NCBI RefSeq assembly: GCF_013294115.1
Contig: NZ_JABSNP010000009.1
Coordinates: 124,001 to 188,000, forward strand
Direction: 5' to 3'
DNA: 64,000 bases
Source: Hymenobacter caeli
GTDB lineage: Bacteria; Bacteroidota; Bacteroidia; Cytophagales; Hymenobacteraceae
In this document: positions 36,427 to 42,769 of the stretch, one piece after another
Layout of the letters: each line of letters begins with the position of its first letter
How positions within the stretch are numbered: position 1 is the stretch's first letter
Notes under the pieces: generated by a model
The model's database searches: none
Seen by the model: the letters and a program-made list of their open reading frames with translations, nothing else
What the model was told of the DNA's origin: nothing
Translations under genes and position numbers: made by a program

Positions 36427-36568
36427 TTAATTTCTGAATTATGTCACGAATATATCCCTTATTCATTCATTGATTAGCCATGCAAAAAATAACCAGATTA
36501 TATGTTGCCAGTCAATAAGTTATTGATTTACTAACGGTTAATAACGAACAGCTTAAAAAACTTCTGCG

Positions 36569-36640
36569 ATTGGGAAGACGGCTGCGCAATTCGGCGCAGT
36601 CGCCGGCCGGGACGGTGCCACGGCGTGGCCCGTCCCAACC
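36569..36640 (+). ncRNA. GC-rich structured segment before Y-like RNA 2
   Basis: Two strong hairpins: CTGCGC/GCGCAG near 36582-36599 and GGGACGG/CCGTCCC (36609-36615, 36630-36636), the latter with inner GCCAC/GTGGC. It lacks TGCCGTAG and the TTCGA elbow, so it is not a clear member of the array. It may be a separate RNA or a degenerate unit. Confidence 0.35.
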
Positions 36641-36655
36641 CGGCTGCATCCGCAC

Positions 36656-36786
36656 GGTTCAGGTGCCGTAGATGGGCGTTACTTCTGGTCGTTTCCGGCG
36701 CCCCACCCGGCGCTGTGGGTTCGAGCCCCGGCCCGGAATTTCGGTTTCGGACGAAACTATACGCCCGCCGACTGTCGCCCTGAATT
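36656..36786 (+). ncRNA. Y-like RNA 2 (degenerate tRNA-like domain)
   Basis: Outer stem TTCAGG/CCTGAA (36658-36663, 36779-36784), loop TGCCGTAG (36664-36671) against CGACTGTCG (36769-36777), inner stem ATGGGCG/CGCCCGC (five strong pairs plus a wobble), then TTACTTCT. A T-arm-like GTGGG-TTCGAGC-CCCGG (36715-36731) pairs poorly, and the later GTTT/AAAC hairpin only loosely recalls a D-arm. About 131 nt. Confidence 0.75.
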
Positions 36787-36813
36787 TTTCGGATAATAAT
36801 TAAATCGAAGTAC

Positions 36814-36965
36814 GTTTCCGGGTGGGTGCCGTAGCCGGGCCTTCCTTCGCTCCAAATTAGGGGCGGCCGCGGGTTCGACTCCCGAAGTGCTGCCGCAAGG
36901 CAGGGCGAATGCGCAGTGGTAGGGCCGCCCCAGCTGGCCGGGCGACTGTTGCCCCAACCGGAAAC
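36814..36965 (+). ncRNA. Y-like RNA 3 with permuted tRNA-like domain
   Basis: Long outer stem GTTTCCGG.../...CCGGAAAC (36814-36826, 36952-36965), loop TGCCGTAG (36827-36834) against CGACTGTTG (36943-36951), inner stem CCGGGCC/GGCCGGG with one mismatch, then TTCCTTCG. Inside, in order: T-arm GCGGG-TTCGACT-CCCGA (36869-36885), a hairpin CTGCC-GCAA-GGCAG closed by a GNRA-type loop (36890-36903) in the acceptor position, and a D-arm-like GCGCAGTGGTAGGGC. The order is T-arm, acceptor, D-arm, i.e. permuted relative to tRNA. About 152 nt. Confidence 0.85.
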
Positions 36966-36968
36966 AAA

Positions 36969-37121
36969 AGCTTGCATTGGCTGCCGTAGGCAGGTGCTAC
37001 TTCGGGTACTATTCCGCAAGGAGTGCGGGTTCGAATCCCGCCCCGCCGCATGAAAACGGTGGGTGGCGAAACGGCTAGACGCGCAGTAAAAAACACCCGC
37101 CGCTTTTTGCCCCAATACTTC
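36969..37121 (+). ncRNA. Y-like RNA 4 with permuted, tRNA-Leu-like domain
   Basis: Outer stem ATTGG/CCAAT, loop TGCCGTAG (36982-36989) against CGCTTTTTG (37101-37109), inner stem GCAGGTG/CACCCGC (36990-36996, 37094-37100), then CTACTTCG. The tRNA-like domain is nearly ideal: T-arm GCGGG-TTCGAAT-CCCGC (37025-37041), 7-bp acceptor CCCGCCG/CGGTGGG (37042-37048, 37057-37063) closed by CATGAAAA, linker TG, D-arm GCG-AAACGGCTAGA-CGC (37066-37082) with the GG of D-loops. The D-arm recalls tRNA-Leu, as in the tRNA at 42770. Confidence 0.88.
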
Positions 37122-37130
37122 CTAAGCCAA

Positions 37131-37281
37131 CCCCCGCCGGGTGCCGTAGCCCGGCCATACTTCGCACTCTTAATGCCCAGGTCGCGGGTTCGAGTCCCGC
37201 CGGAAGTGGCCGCCAGGCCGCTTCCGTAGCTCAGTGGCAGAGCAGGACTAGACGGCCGGGCGCTTGTTGCCCCGGCGGGGG
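37131..37281 (+). ncRNA. Y-like RNA 5 with permuted tRNA-like domain
   Basis: The clearest unit. Perfect 11-bp outer stem CCCCCGCCGGG/CCCGGCGGGGG (37131-37141, 37271-37281), loop TGCCGTAG (37142-37149) against CGCTTGTTGC (37261-37270), perfect inner stem CCCGGCC/GGCCGGG (37150-37156, 37254-37260), then ATACTTCG. T-arm GCGGG-TTCGAGT-CCCGC (37184-37200), an 11-bp acceptor-type helix with GCCA loop (37201-37226, one wobble), linker TA, and D-arm GCTC-AGTGGCA-GAGC (37229-37243), identical in style to real tRNAs. 151 nt. Confidence 0.92.
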
Positions 37282-37283
37282 AA

Positions 37284-37374
37284 GGCGTTGGAAAGGTGCC
37301 GTAGCGCAGCCATCCTTCGTACTGAAAAAACCAAGCAGCTGCGCGTTTTTTGCCCTTCTCAACGTCATTTTTTT
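37284..37374 (+). ncRNA. Y-like RNA 6, minimal form, with terminator
   Basis: Outer stem GGCGTTGGAAAGG against CCCTTCTCAACGTC (37284-37296, 37353-37366), loop TGCCGTAG (37297-37304) against CGTTTTTTG, inner stem CGCAGC/GCTGCG (37305-37310, 37338-37343), then ATCCTTCG and a short loop rich in A. There is no T-arm, acceptor or D-arm. The outer stem is followed by ATTTTTTTA, so this unit doubles as an intrinsic terminator at the end of the first six RNAs. About 83 nt. Confidence 0.85.
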
Positions 37375-37501
37375 ACCACCATTCCGATGGCTCAACCGAC
37401 CCATTTATCATGCTCAACGACCACCCCCAATACTTCCGCTTCGCTAAATTATTCCGTCATTTTTCACTGGCTGCCGGGCTTTGTGCCCGCGCTTCTGCTC
37501 C

Positions 37502-38740
37502 ATGTCTAACCGCAACAAACCCATCTCGGCCGGCGCTGCACGCACGCAGCGGGCCCTGATCGTGCTGACCGGGCACGCGAACTGGCGCAACTGGTCGCCG
37601 GTCCGGCAAATTGAATTTATTTTTTCCGCTGAGTCAACCCCGGATTTTTACGCGCAATTCGCCCGCAATTCCCTGCTGAGCGAGCTCTATGCCCACTGCG
37701 TAGCCGGCCGCCCGGCCGACGCGCAGTGCCGCAGCAAAGCGTTTCTGCTGGCCCTGGCCAGCCGGCGCAGCGCCCTGCTGGAACGGCCCGACCTGGCCGG
37801 GGCCCTCGGGGCGCTCTGCACGCACTACGGCTCGCGGCAGCGCGAGCTGGCGGACTGGACGCCGCACCGCAAAAACGTGCATTTCCAGCTCGAAAGCCTC
37901 GTGCGCCACCTGTTCGACCGGTACGGCGACGTACTGGCCTGGGTGATCGGGGCCTGGACGGCTGCCCCCGCCGCCCACCCGGGTTTCGACCTCGCCGCGC
38001 TGACCGTCCACCTCGGGCGGGGCCAGTCGCTGCGCAGCTTCGGGGGCCTGCCCGTGCCGCTGACCAAGCGCCTGGAGCACGAAATGCGCCAAGCGTCCGC
38101 CGCTTGCACCTTTCTGGAAGCCTACCGCTACGCCCAGCTGGCCGTGCGCGATGCGCTGGAGTGGTTCGGCGTGGTGCTGGAATCGCGCCTGGGCCGCGAA
38201 GGACCGGGGCCCGACGACGACTTCTGGCTGGGCGTGGTGGACCTTTTCCGCGCCGCGCCCTTGGTCGACCCGCGGCAGCTGGGCCCGGTCTGCGACTGGA
38301 TTCACCAGAAGCGGAGCGTGGGCATCGGCCACGAGCGGGCGCAGCCCGGGTTCTCGCTGAAGGGCCGCACCGTGGCCAGCCTGCTGGCCCAAACCGCGGC
38401 TTGGCACCGCCGCCTGGCGCGGCTCCGCGGCCACACCCACAGCTCGCTGCCATTCAGCACGGCCTGGGAGGGCCTGGCCGTGCCCAACTTCGTGGGCGGC
38501 GACGAGGGCGGGGTGCGCATCACCCAGCTCACCACGTTTGGCGAGTTGGTGGAGGAGGGGCGCACCCTGCAACACTGCGTGGCCTCCTACGTGGAATCGT
38601 GCCGCCGGGGCCGCTGCGGCATCTTTTCGCTGCGAATCAACCGCCGCCCGGTCGTCACGCTCGAAGTACTGCCGCAGCGCCTCGTGGTGCAGGCCCGGGG
38701 CCGCCACAACCGCGGCATGGCCGCCGACGAGCGGCTCTGA
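37502..38740 (+). CDS. PcfJ-like protein with in-frame stop near the 3' end
   Basis: A 412-residue protein whose C-terminal third (about 285-412) has the PcfJ-domain pattern: LVEEGRTLQHCVASY, CRRGRCGIFSLR, PVVTLEV, LVVQARGRHNRG. PcfJ proteins are known from conjugative plasmids and many chromosomes; their biochemistry is unclear. The N-terminal part is helical and unrecognised. ATG at 37502 is chosen. TGA at 38738 ends the frame, but 16 further in-frame codons (VGRWLAEARLDLSKHV, then TAA at 38789) read like the natural C-terminus, so CGA may have mutated to TGA. The gene lies inside the Y-like RNA array, between units 6 and 7, and before rtcB. Confidence 0.78.
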   Translation: MSNRNKPISAGAARTQRALIVLTGHANWRNWSPVRQIEFIFSAESTPDFYAQFARNSLLSELYAHCVAGRPADAQCRSKAFLLALASRRSALLERPDLAGALGALCTHYGSRQRELADWTPHRKNVHFQLESLVRHLFDRYGDVLAWVIGAWTAAPAAHPGFDLAALTVHLGRGQSLRSFGGLPVPLTKRLEHEMRQASAACTFLEAYRYAQLAVRDALEWFGVVLESRLGREGPGPDDDFWLGVVDLFRAAPLVDPRQLGPVCDWIHQKRSVGIGHERAQPGFSLKGRTVASLLAQTAAWHRRLARLRGHTHSSLPFSTAWEGLAVPNFVGGDEGGVRITQLTTFGELVEEGRTLQHCVASYVESCRRGRCGIFSLRINRRPVVTLEVLPQRLVVQARGRHNRGMAADERL

Positions 38741-38816
38741 GTCGGCCGCTGGTTGGCCGAAGCCCGGCTGGACCTGTCCAAGCACGTATAATACCTTTTT
38801 CAATCTTTTTTGCCCC

Positions 38817-38901
38817 TAAACGGATGCCGTAGGCTGGCGTTCCTTCGACCTGTCACGTCGCCATTTGGCCCCACGCCAGCCGCTTGTTGCTCCGTTTTTA
38901 T
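38817..38901 (+). ncRNA. Y-like RNA 7, minimal form, with U-tract
   Basis: Outer stem AAACGGA/TCCGTTT (38818-38824, 38891-38897), loop TGCCGTAG (38825-38832) against CGCTTGTTG (38881-38889), perfect inner stem GCTGGCG/CGCCAGC (38833-38839, 38874-38880), then TTCCTTCG. No tRNA-like domain. The stem runs into TTTTT, so it may terminate the pcfJ-like transcript. A stray TTTTTTGCCCC just upstream (38806-38816) looks like the 3' strand of another unit. Confidence 0.85.
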
Positions 38902-38904
38902 GGC

Positions 38905-39060
38905 CCCCACGGGCCGGTGCCGTAGCACTGCCTTACTTCGATTCATTAGGTCGCGGGTTCGAATCCTGCCCGCTGGCGTGCCCGCGGTAGCTCAGTCTGG
39001 TAGAGCAAATGCTAACCGGCGCTGCGCCTTTTTGCCCGGCCCATTGCGGCTAATTTTTTT
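38905..39060 (+). ncRNA. Y-like RNA 8 with permuted tRNA-like domain
   Basis: Outer stem GGGCCGG/CCGGCCC (38911-38917, 39036-39042), loop TGCCGTAG (38918-38925) against CGCCTTTTTG, inner stem CACTGCC/GGCGCTG with one mismatch, then TTACTTCG. T-arm GCGGG-TTCGAAT-CCTGC (38953-38969), 7-bp acceptor-type stem CCGCTGG/CCCGCGG with one mismatch and CGTG loop (38970-38987), linker TA, D-arm GCTC-AGTCTGGTA-GAGC (38990-39006). A run of seven T at 39054-39060 follows, so the RNA probably ends there, 65 bases before rtcB. Confidence 0.9.
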
Positions 39061-39124
39061 ACTGTTCATCAACGCCGGGGCCCCTGATTAGCGCGGTCCT
39101 GCTTCGCGTGCAACTTTCCCTTTT

Positions 39125-40525
39125 ATGGCCAATTTATTACGCGGCAACGACCTTCGCGCCCTCGGGTTTCCGGAAGGCCGGGCCATTGGGCTGGCGCTGG
39201 CACAATTGCAGCGCAAGCACCTCAAAAAACTCTCTCAAACCGACCAGCTGGCGCTGCTGGGGCAACTCATTGCCCATCCCAACGATTACCTCACGGACCT
39301 TGACTGGAGCCACACGGCCGCCGCGTTGCTGCCGCCGCCCGACCGCCACATCGCCCTGGTCGAGCGCAAGGACTACGCCGTGTTCGGGGCCGAGCACATC
39401 GAGCCGGGGGCCATCCACCAGATGGAAATTGCCATGAAGCTGCCCGTGACCGTGGCCGGGGCCCTCATGCCCGACGCCCACCACGGCTACGGCCTGCCCA
39501 TCGGCGGCGTGCTGGCGACAGACAACGCCGTGATTCCCTACGCCGTGGGCGTGGACATTGGCTGCCGCATGGCCCTGTCAGTGTTCGATTTGCCGCCCCG
39601 CTACCTCGCCCAGCGCACCCAGGAGCTGCGCGGCCGCCTGCTCGAAAATACCCGTTTCGGCAGCGGCCGGGGCTTCGAGCGGGGCCAGCGGCTGGACCAT
39701 GCCGTGCTCGACCGGCCCGAGTTTCGGGAGATTCCCTTCCTGAAAAACAAGCTCGACAAAGCGGCCGAACAGGTCGGGACGTCCGGCTCCGGCAACCACT
39801 TCGTGGAGTTCGGCCTTGTCGAAATCACCGACCCCGCCAACGAGCTGGGCCTGCCCGTGGGCCAGTACCTGGGCCTGCTCTCGCACTCCGGCTCGCGGGG
39901 CCTGGGCGCGGCCATCGCCGAGCGCTACACCCAGCTGGCCAAAGACGTGTGCCAGCTGCCCGGCGAAGCCCAGCACCTCGCCTGGCTCGGCCTCGACACC
40001 GCCGCCGGCCAGGAATACTGGGCCGCCATGACCTTGGCCGGCGACTACGCCGCGGCCTGCCACGACCAGATTCACCGCCGCCTGGCCAAAGCCCTCGGCG
40101 AAAAGCCCCTGGCAAAGGTGGCAAACCACCACAACTTCGCCTGGAAAGAGCGCCTGGCCGACGGCCGCGCGGTCGTCACGCACCGCAAGGGGGCCACGCC
40201 GGCCGGGGCGGGCGTGCTCGGCATCATCCCCGGCTCGATGACGGCCCCCGGCTTCATCGTGCGGGGGCGGGGCGCGGCGGCGTCGCTGGCCTCGGCCTCG
40301 CACGGGGCCGGCCGGCTCCTGTCGCGCACCCGCGCCAAGGCCGAGCTGGGCGAAAGCCAGGTGCGCCAGCACCTCGCCGACCACGGCATCGAACTAATTG
40401 GCGGCGGGCTGGACGAGGCCCCGATGGCCTACAAGGACATCCGCGCCGTGATGGCCAGCCAGCGCGATCTGGTGGACGTGCTCGGCTCGTTCACGCCCAA
40501 AATCGTGCGGATGGACGGGGCCTGA
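39125..40525 (+). CDS. rtcB: RNA-splicing ligase RtcB
   Basis: A 466-residue GTP- and Mn-dependent ligase that joins 2',3'-cyclic phosphate or 3'-phosphate to 5'-OH RNA ends. Active-site motifs are intact: MPDAHHGYG (D117), VGVDIGC (C147), GSGNHFVE (H225), SHSGSRGLG (H254), NHHNF (335-336) and SHGAGR with the His that is guanylylated (H393). It is longer than E. coli RtcB (about 408 residues) because of an approximately 90-residue N-terminal extension with a helical look. Its place at the end of the Ro60/Y-like RNA array suggests it repairs RNA ends bound or generated by that RNP. A terminator follows. Confidence 0.96.
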   Translation: MANLLRGNDLRALGFPEGRAIGLALAQLQRKHLKKLSQTDQLALLGQLIAHPNDYLTDLDWSHTAAALLPPPDRHIALVERKDYAVFGAEHIEPGAIHQMEIAMKLPVTVAGALMPDAHHGYGLPIGGVLATDNAVIPYAVGVDIGCRMALSVFDLPPRYLAQRTQELRGRLLENTRFGSGRGFERGQRLDHAVLDRPEFREIPFLKNKLDKAAEQVGTSGSGNHFVEFGLVEITDPANELGLPVGQYLGLLSHSGSRGLGAAIAERYTQLAKDVCQLPGEAQHLAWLGLDTAAGQEYWAAMTLAGDYAAACHDQIHRRLAKALGEKPLAKVANHHNFAWKERLADGRAVVTHRKGATPAGAGVLGIIPGSMTAPGFIVRGRGAAASLASASHGAGRLLSRTRAKAELGESQVRQHLADHGIELIGGGLDEAPMAYKDIRAVMASQRDLVDVLGSFTPKIVRMDGA

Positions 40526-40601
40526 TTTTTTTGCCCGCCCGCAATCCAAACGCGCCGCGCCGCGCGTAGGTACGCACAGTTGTTTTCATAGCTTCAGAAA
40601 G

Positions 40602-40629
40602 CCTTTCGCCCCTGGTGAAAGGTTTTTTT
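40602..40629 (+). terminator. Intrinsic terminator after rtcB
   Basis: CCTTTC (40602-40607) pairs with GAAAGG (40617-40622), followed by TTTTTTT. It ends the Ro60-RtcB locus; the next gene is convergent. Confidence 0.85.
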
Positions 40630-41206
40630 ATTTGGGAGACTTGGCACCCGGTACTGAAGGCGATGCAGCGTTGGCGGTCAAGTCGTCGGTCCCGGCCACC
40701 ACCCGCACGGCGTCGCCTACCCGGATGGTGCCGCCCCGGGCAATGTGGGCCGTGAGGCCCCCGTGGCCGCGCATGGCGTTGTAGCCGCCGGGGCCCAGCT
40801 CTTCTTCCATGCGCGAGCAGGGGTGGCACTCGCCGGTGATGTCGAGCAGCACCTCGTCGCCGATTTGAATTTGCCGGCCCTTGAGGGCCAGTAGGTTGAG
40901 GCCGCTCACCACCAGGTTGCGGCGCAGGCGGGCGGGGTCGAGGGGCCCCGCCAGGCCCAGGAAGCCGGCCACGGCGGGCAGGTGCTCGGCCTGGATGAGG
41001 GTAATCTGGCGCTTGCCGCCGGCCTTGGGCCGGGCGTGGTCGCCGGCCAGGTGGGCGTCGGCGAGCACTTCGGCTTCGGGCACGCTCACCAGGGGCTGGC
41101 GGCGGGCCGGGCGCCGGCCAATCCATTCCAGGCGGCCGGTTTGGGGCAGCGTGGCCAGCAGCCGCGCCACCGTCGATTTGTCGTCGCCAAAAAAAGGGAA
41201 GGGCAT
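40628..41206 (-). CDS. MOSC-domain protein
   Basis: A 192-residue MOSC-domain protein, related to the sulfur-carrying C-terminal domain of molybdenum cofactor sulfurases. The conserved block LDITGECHPCSRMEEELGPGGYNAMRGHGGLTA contains the Cys expected to carry persulfide, preceded by RRNLVVSGLNLLAL. ATG at 41206 begins MPFPFFGDD. Such stand-alone proteins deliver sulfur or detoxify N-hydroxylated compounds; the role here is not known. It is convergent with rtcB. Confidence 0.88.
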   Translation of the reverse strand: MPFPFFGDDKSTVARLLATLPQTGRLEWIGRRPARRQPLVSVPEAEVLADAHLAGDHARPKAGGKRQITLIQAEHLPAVAGFLGLAGPLDPARLRRNLVVSGLNLLALKGRQIQIGDEVLLDITGECHPCSRMEEELGPGGYNAMRGHGGLTAHIARGGTIRVGDAVRVVAGTDDLTANAASPSVPGAKSPK

Positions 41207-41380
41207 AAACGGATGGTAGTGGAAAAATCGAAATTCGTGGCTGCTCGGTACGCGTTGCAAAACAGCGCGATAAACTTCACAAATATATCCGGGGCCCTAA
41301 CCCCGGCGCTGCATTCGCGTATAAAGGACACGTTGCTTCCGCAACCTTTTCTCTAAAAAATCTTCTAAATTTCTTGCTTT

Positions 41381-42046
41381 ATGGCTGCTCCTGCCAAAAC
41401 TAAAGTTGCCGCTCCTAAAAAAGCTGTGAAAGACGTGACCACCTCGGTGGCCGTTGCCAACCTGCCCAACAAGGCGGTGAATGTGCAGCCCATCCTGAAC
41501 CAGCAAATCAACGCCCCGGCCGTCACCCAGAAATTTGGCACGGTGAGCCAGCGCTTGCCCATCGGCCTGGCCGACGACGTGCGCCTGGAAAGCGTGCGAA
41601 TGCTGAACCAGCTGTTGGCCGACACGATGTCGATTCGCGACCTCTACAAGAAAAGCCACTGGCAGGTGACGGGCCCCACGTTTTACCAGCTGCACCTGCT
41701 GTTTGACAAGCACTACGAAGAGCAGTCGGAACTGGTGGACACCATCGCCGAGCGCATTCAGATTCTGGGCGGCGTGGCCATCGCCATGGCGCACGACGTG
41801 GCCGAGAATACCCTCATCCCCCGTCCCCCGCGCGACCGGGAGGAGGCGCCCGTGCAGATTTCGCGGCTGCTCGAAGCCCACCAAATCATTCTGGCCGAGT
41901 GCCACGAAATCGCTAAAAAAGCCGACGATTCGGGCGACGACGGCACCAATGACTTGGCGGTGAGCGACGTGATGCGGGCCAACGAGCTGCAAGTGTGGTT
42001 CGTGTCGGAGCACCTCGTGGATTCGCCCCTGGTACAGGCCAGGTAG
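41381..42046 (+). CDS. dps: Dps family DNA-protecting ferritin
   Basis: A 221-residue Dps protein: four-helix ferritin-like core (about 65-215) with the ferroxidase residues in KKSHWQVTG, HLLFDKHYEEQSELVDTIAER, preceded by a long basic Lys/Ala N-terminal tail (MAAPAKTKVAAPKKAVKD) that may bind DNA. Dps dodecamers oxidise and store iron and shield DNA in stress. It is convergent with a low-affinity iron permease-like gene, and a shared bidirectional terminator separates them. Confidence 0.93.
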   Translation: MAAPAKTKVAAPKKAVKDVTTSVAVANLPNKAVNVQPILNQQINAPAVTQKFGTVSQRLPIGLADDVRLESVRMLNQLLADTMSIRDLYKKSHWQVTGPTFYQLHLLFDKHYEEQSELVDTIAERIQILGGVAIAMAHDVAENTLIPRPPRDREEAPVQISRLLEAHQIILAECHEIAKKADDSGDDGTNDLAVSDVMRANELQVWFVSEHLVDSPLVQAR

Positions 42047-42065
42047 AGCCGCCCCAATTTTGACC

Positions 42066-42102
42066 AAAAAGGGCCGTTTCCGACGAGGAAGCGGCCCTTT
42101 TT
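42066..42102. terminator. Bidirectional terminator between dps and iron permease-like gene
   Basis: AAAAAGGGCCG (42066-42076) pairs with CGGCCCTTTTT, with TTCC/GGAA extending the stem. A and T runs on the two flanks let it work in both directions. Confidence 0.85.
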
Positions 42103-42574
42103 ATTTTTCGCCGCGCTGGGCCGCCATTTTCTCGTCGTGGTTGTCTTCGGCCTCTTCCACCGAATGGGTTTGGCCGAGGCTGGTGTCTTGCTTGGCTTTT
42201 TCGGCCAGCAGGCAATAGAATCGGTGCAGGGTGTTTATCTCTTCTTCGGATAAATCCTGGGCGTTGATCATGCGGTTGCTGGCCCCCTGGGTGGCGGCAA
42301 TCAGCTCGTTGAGCTTGAGGTGTACCACCAGCGAATCCTTGTTTTGAGCCCGCTGAATGAGAAATACCATCAGAAACGTGACCACGGTGGTGCCCGTGTT
42401 GATGACCAGCTGCCAGGTTTCGGAGTAGTGAAACAGTGGCCCCGTGGCGGCCCACAGCAGCACGACGCCCGCCGCCCCGGTAAAAGCCGCCGTCGAGCCC
42501 GAGAATTTGGTGATTTGCTCGGCCAGGCGGCCAAAGAATGAACCGGTGTCGGAAGCCGAACTTTGGGTAGTCAT
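42101..42574 (-). CDS. Low-affinity iron permease-like membrane protein
   Basis: A 157-residue protein with two hydrophobic segments (about 27-48 and 58-76, TWQLVINTGTTVVTFLMVFL) and the stretch IQRAQNKDSLVVHLKLNELI typical of the low-affinity Fe/Cu permease family. The C-terminal third is acidic and cytoplasmic. The family name comes from fungal Fet4; metal transport by bacterial members is unproven. Its stop overlaps the terminator shared with dps. Confidence 0.85.
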   Translation of the reverse strand: MTTQSSASDTGSFFGRLAEQITKFSGSTAAFTGAAGVVLLWAATGPLFHYSETWQLVINTGTTVVTFLMVFLIQRAQNKDSLVVHLKLNELIAATQGASNRMINAQDLSEEEINTLHRFYCLLAEKAKQDTSLGQTHSVEEAEDNHDEKMAAQRGEK

Positions 42575-42769
42575 GGTTCAGAGAATGAGCGTGGAGAGCA
42601 GTAAAATAGGCAATTTATCGGTTGGTAAACAATGAAGGTGGGGAGCGGGGTAGCTAAATAAAGCCGCTCGCCGTTGTGGGGGCCAACCGAGAACCTTATC
42701 TTTGCACCCGCTTCGCCGCCTCAGCGGAGCCGGCTTCGGCCGCAGTGCCTGGTTCAGTGCCCCAAGTTT

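Noticed and set aside
37201..37245. A tRNA gene suggested by CTTCCGTAGCTCAGTGGCAG
   Set aside because: There is no anticodon arm, and the T-arm and acceptor 3' strand lie upstream instead of downstream. The segment is explained as the D-arm part of Y-like RNA 5.
36245..37374. CRISPR-like array, because of the regularly spaced TGCCGTAG repeats
   Set aside because: The repeats are short, unit lengths vary from 83 to 153 bases, the 'spacers' pair with each other and contain tRNA-like arms, and no cas genes are present.
38980..39010. A tRNA gene suggested by GCGGTAGCTCAGTCTGGTAG
   Set aside because: Same reason: no anticodon arm or downstream T-arm. It belongs to Y-like RNA 8.
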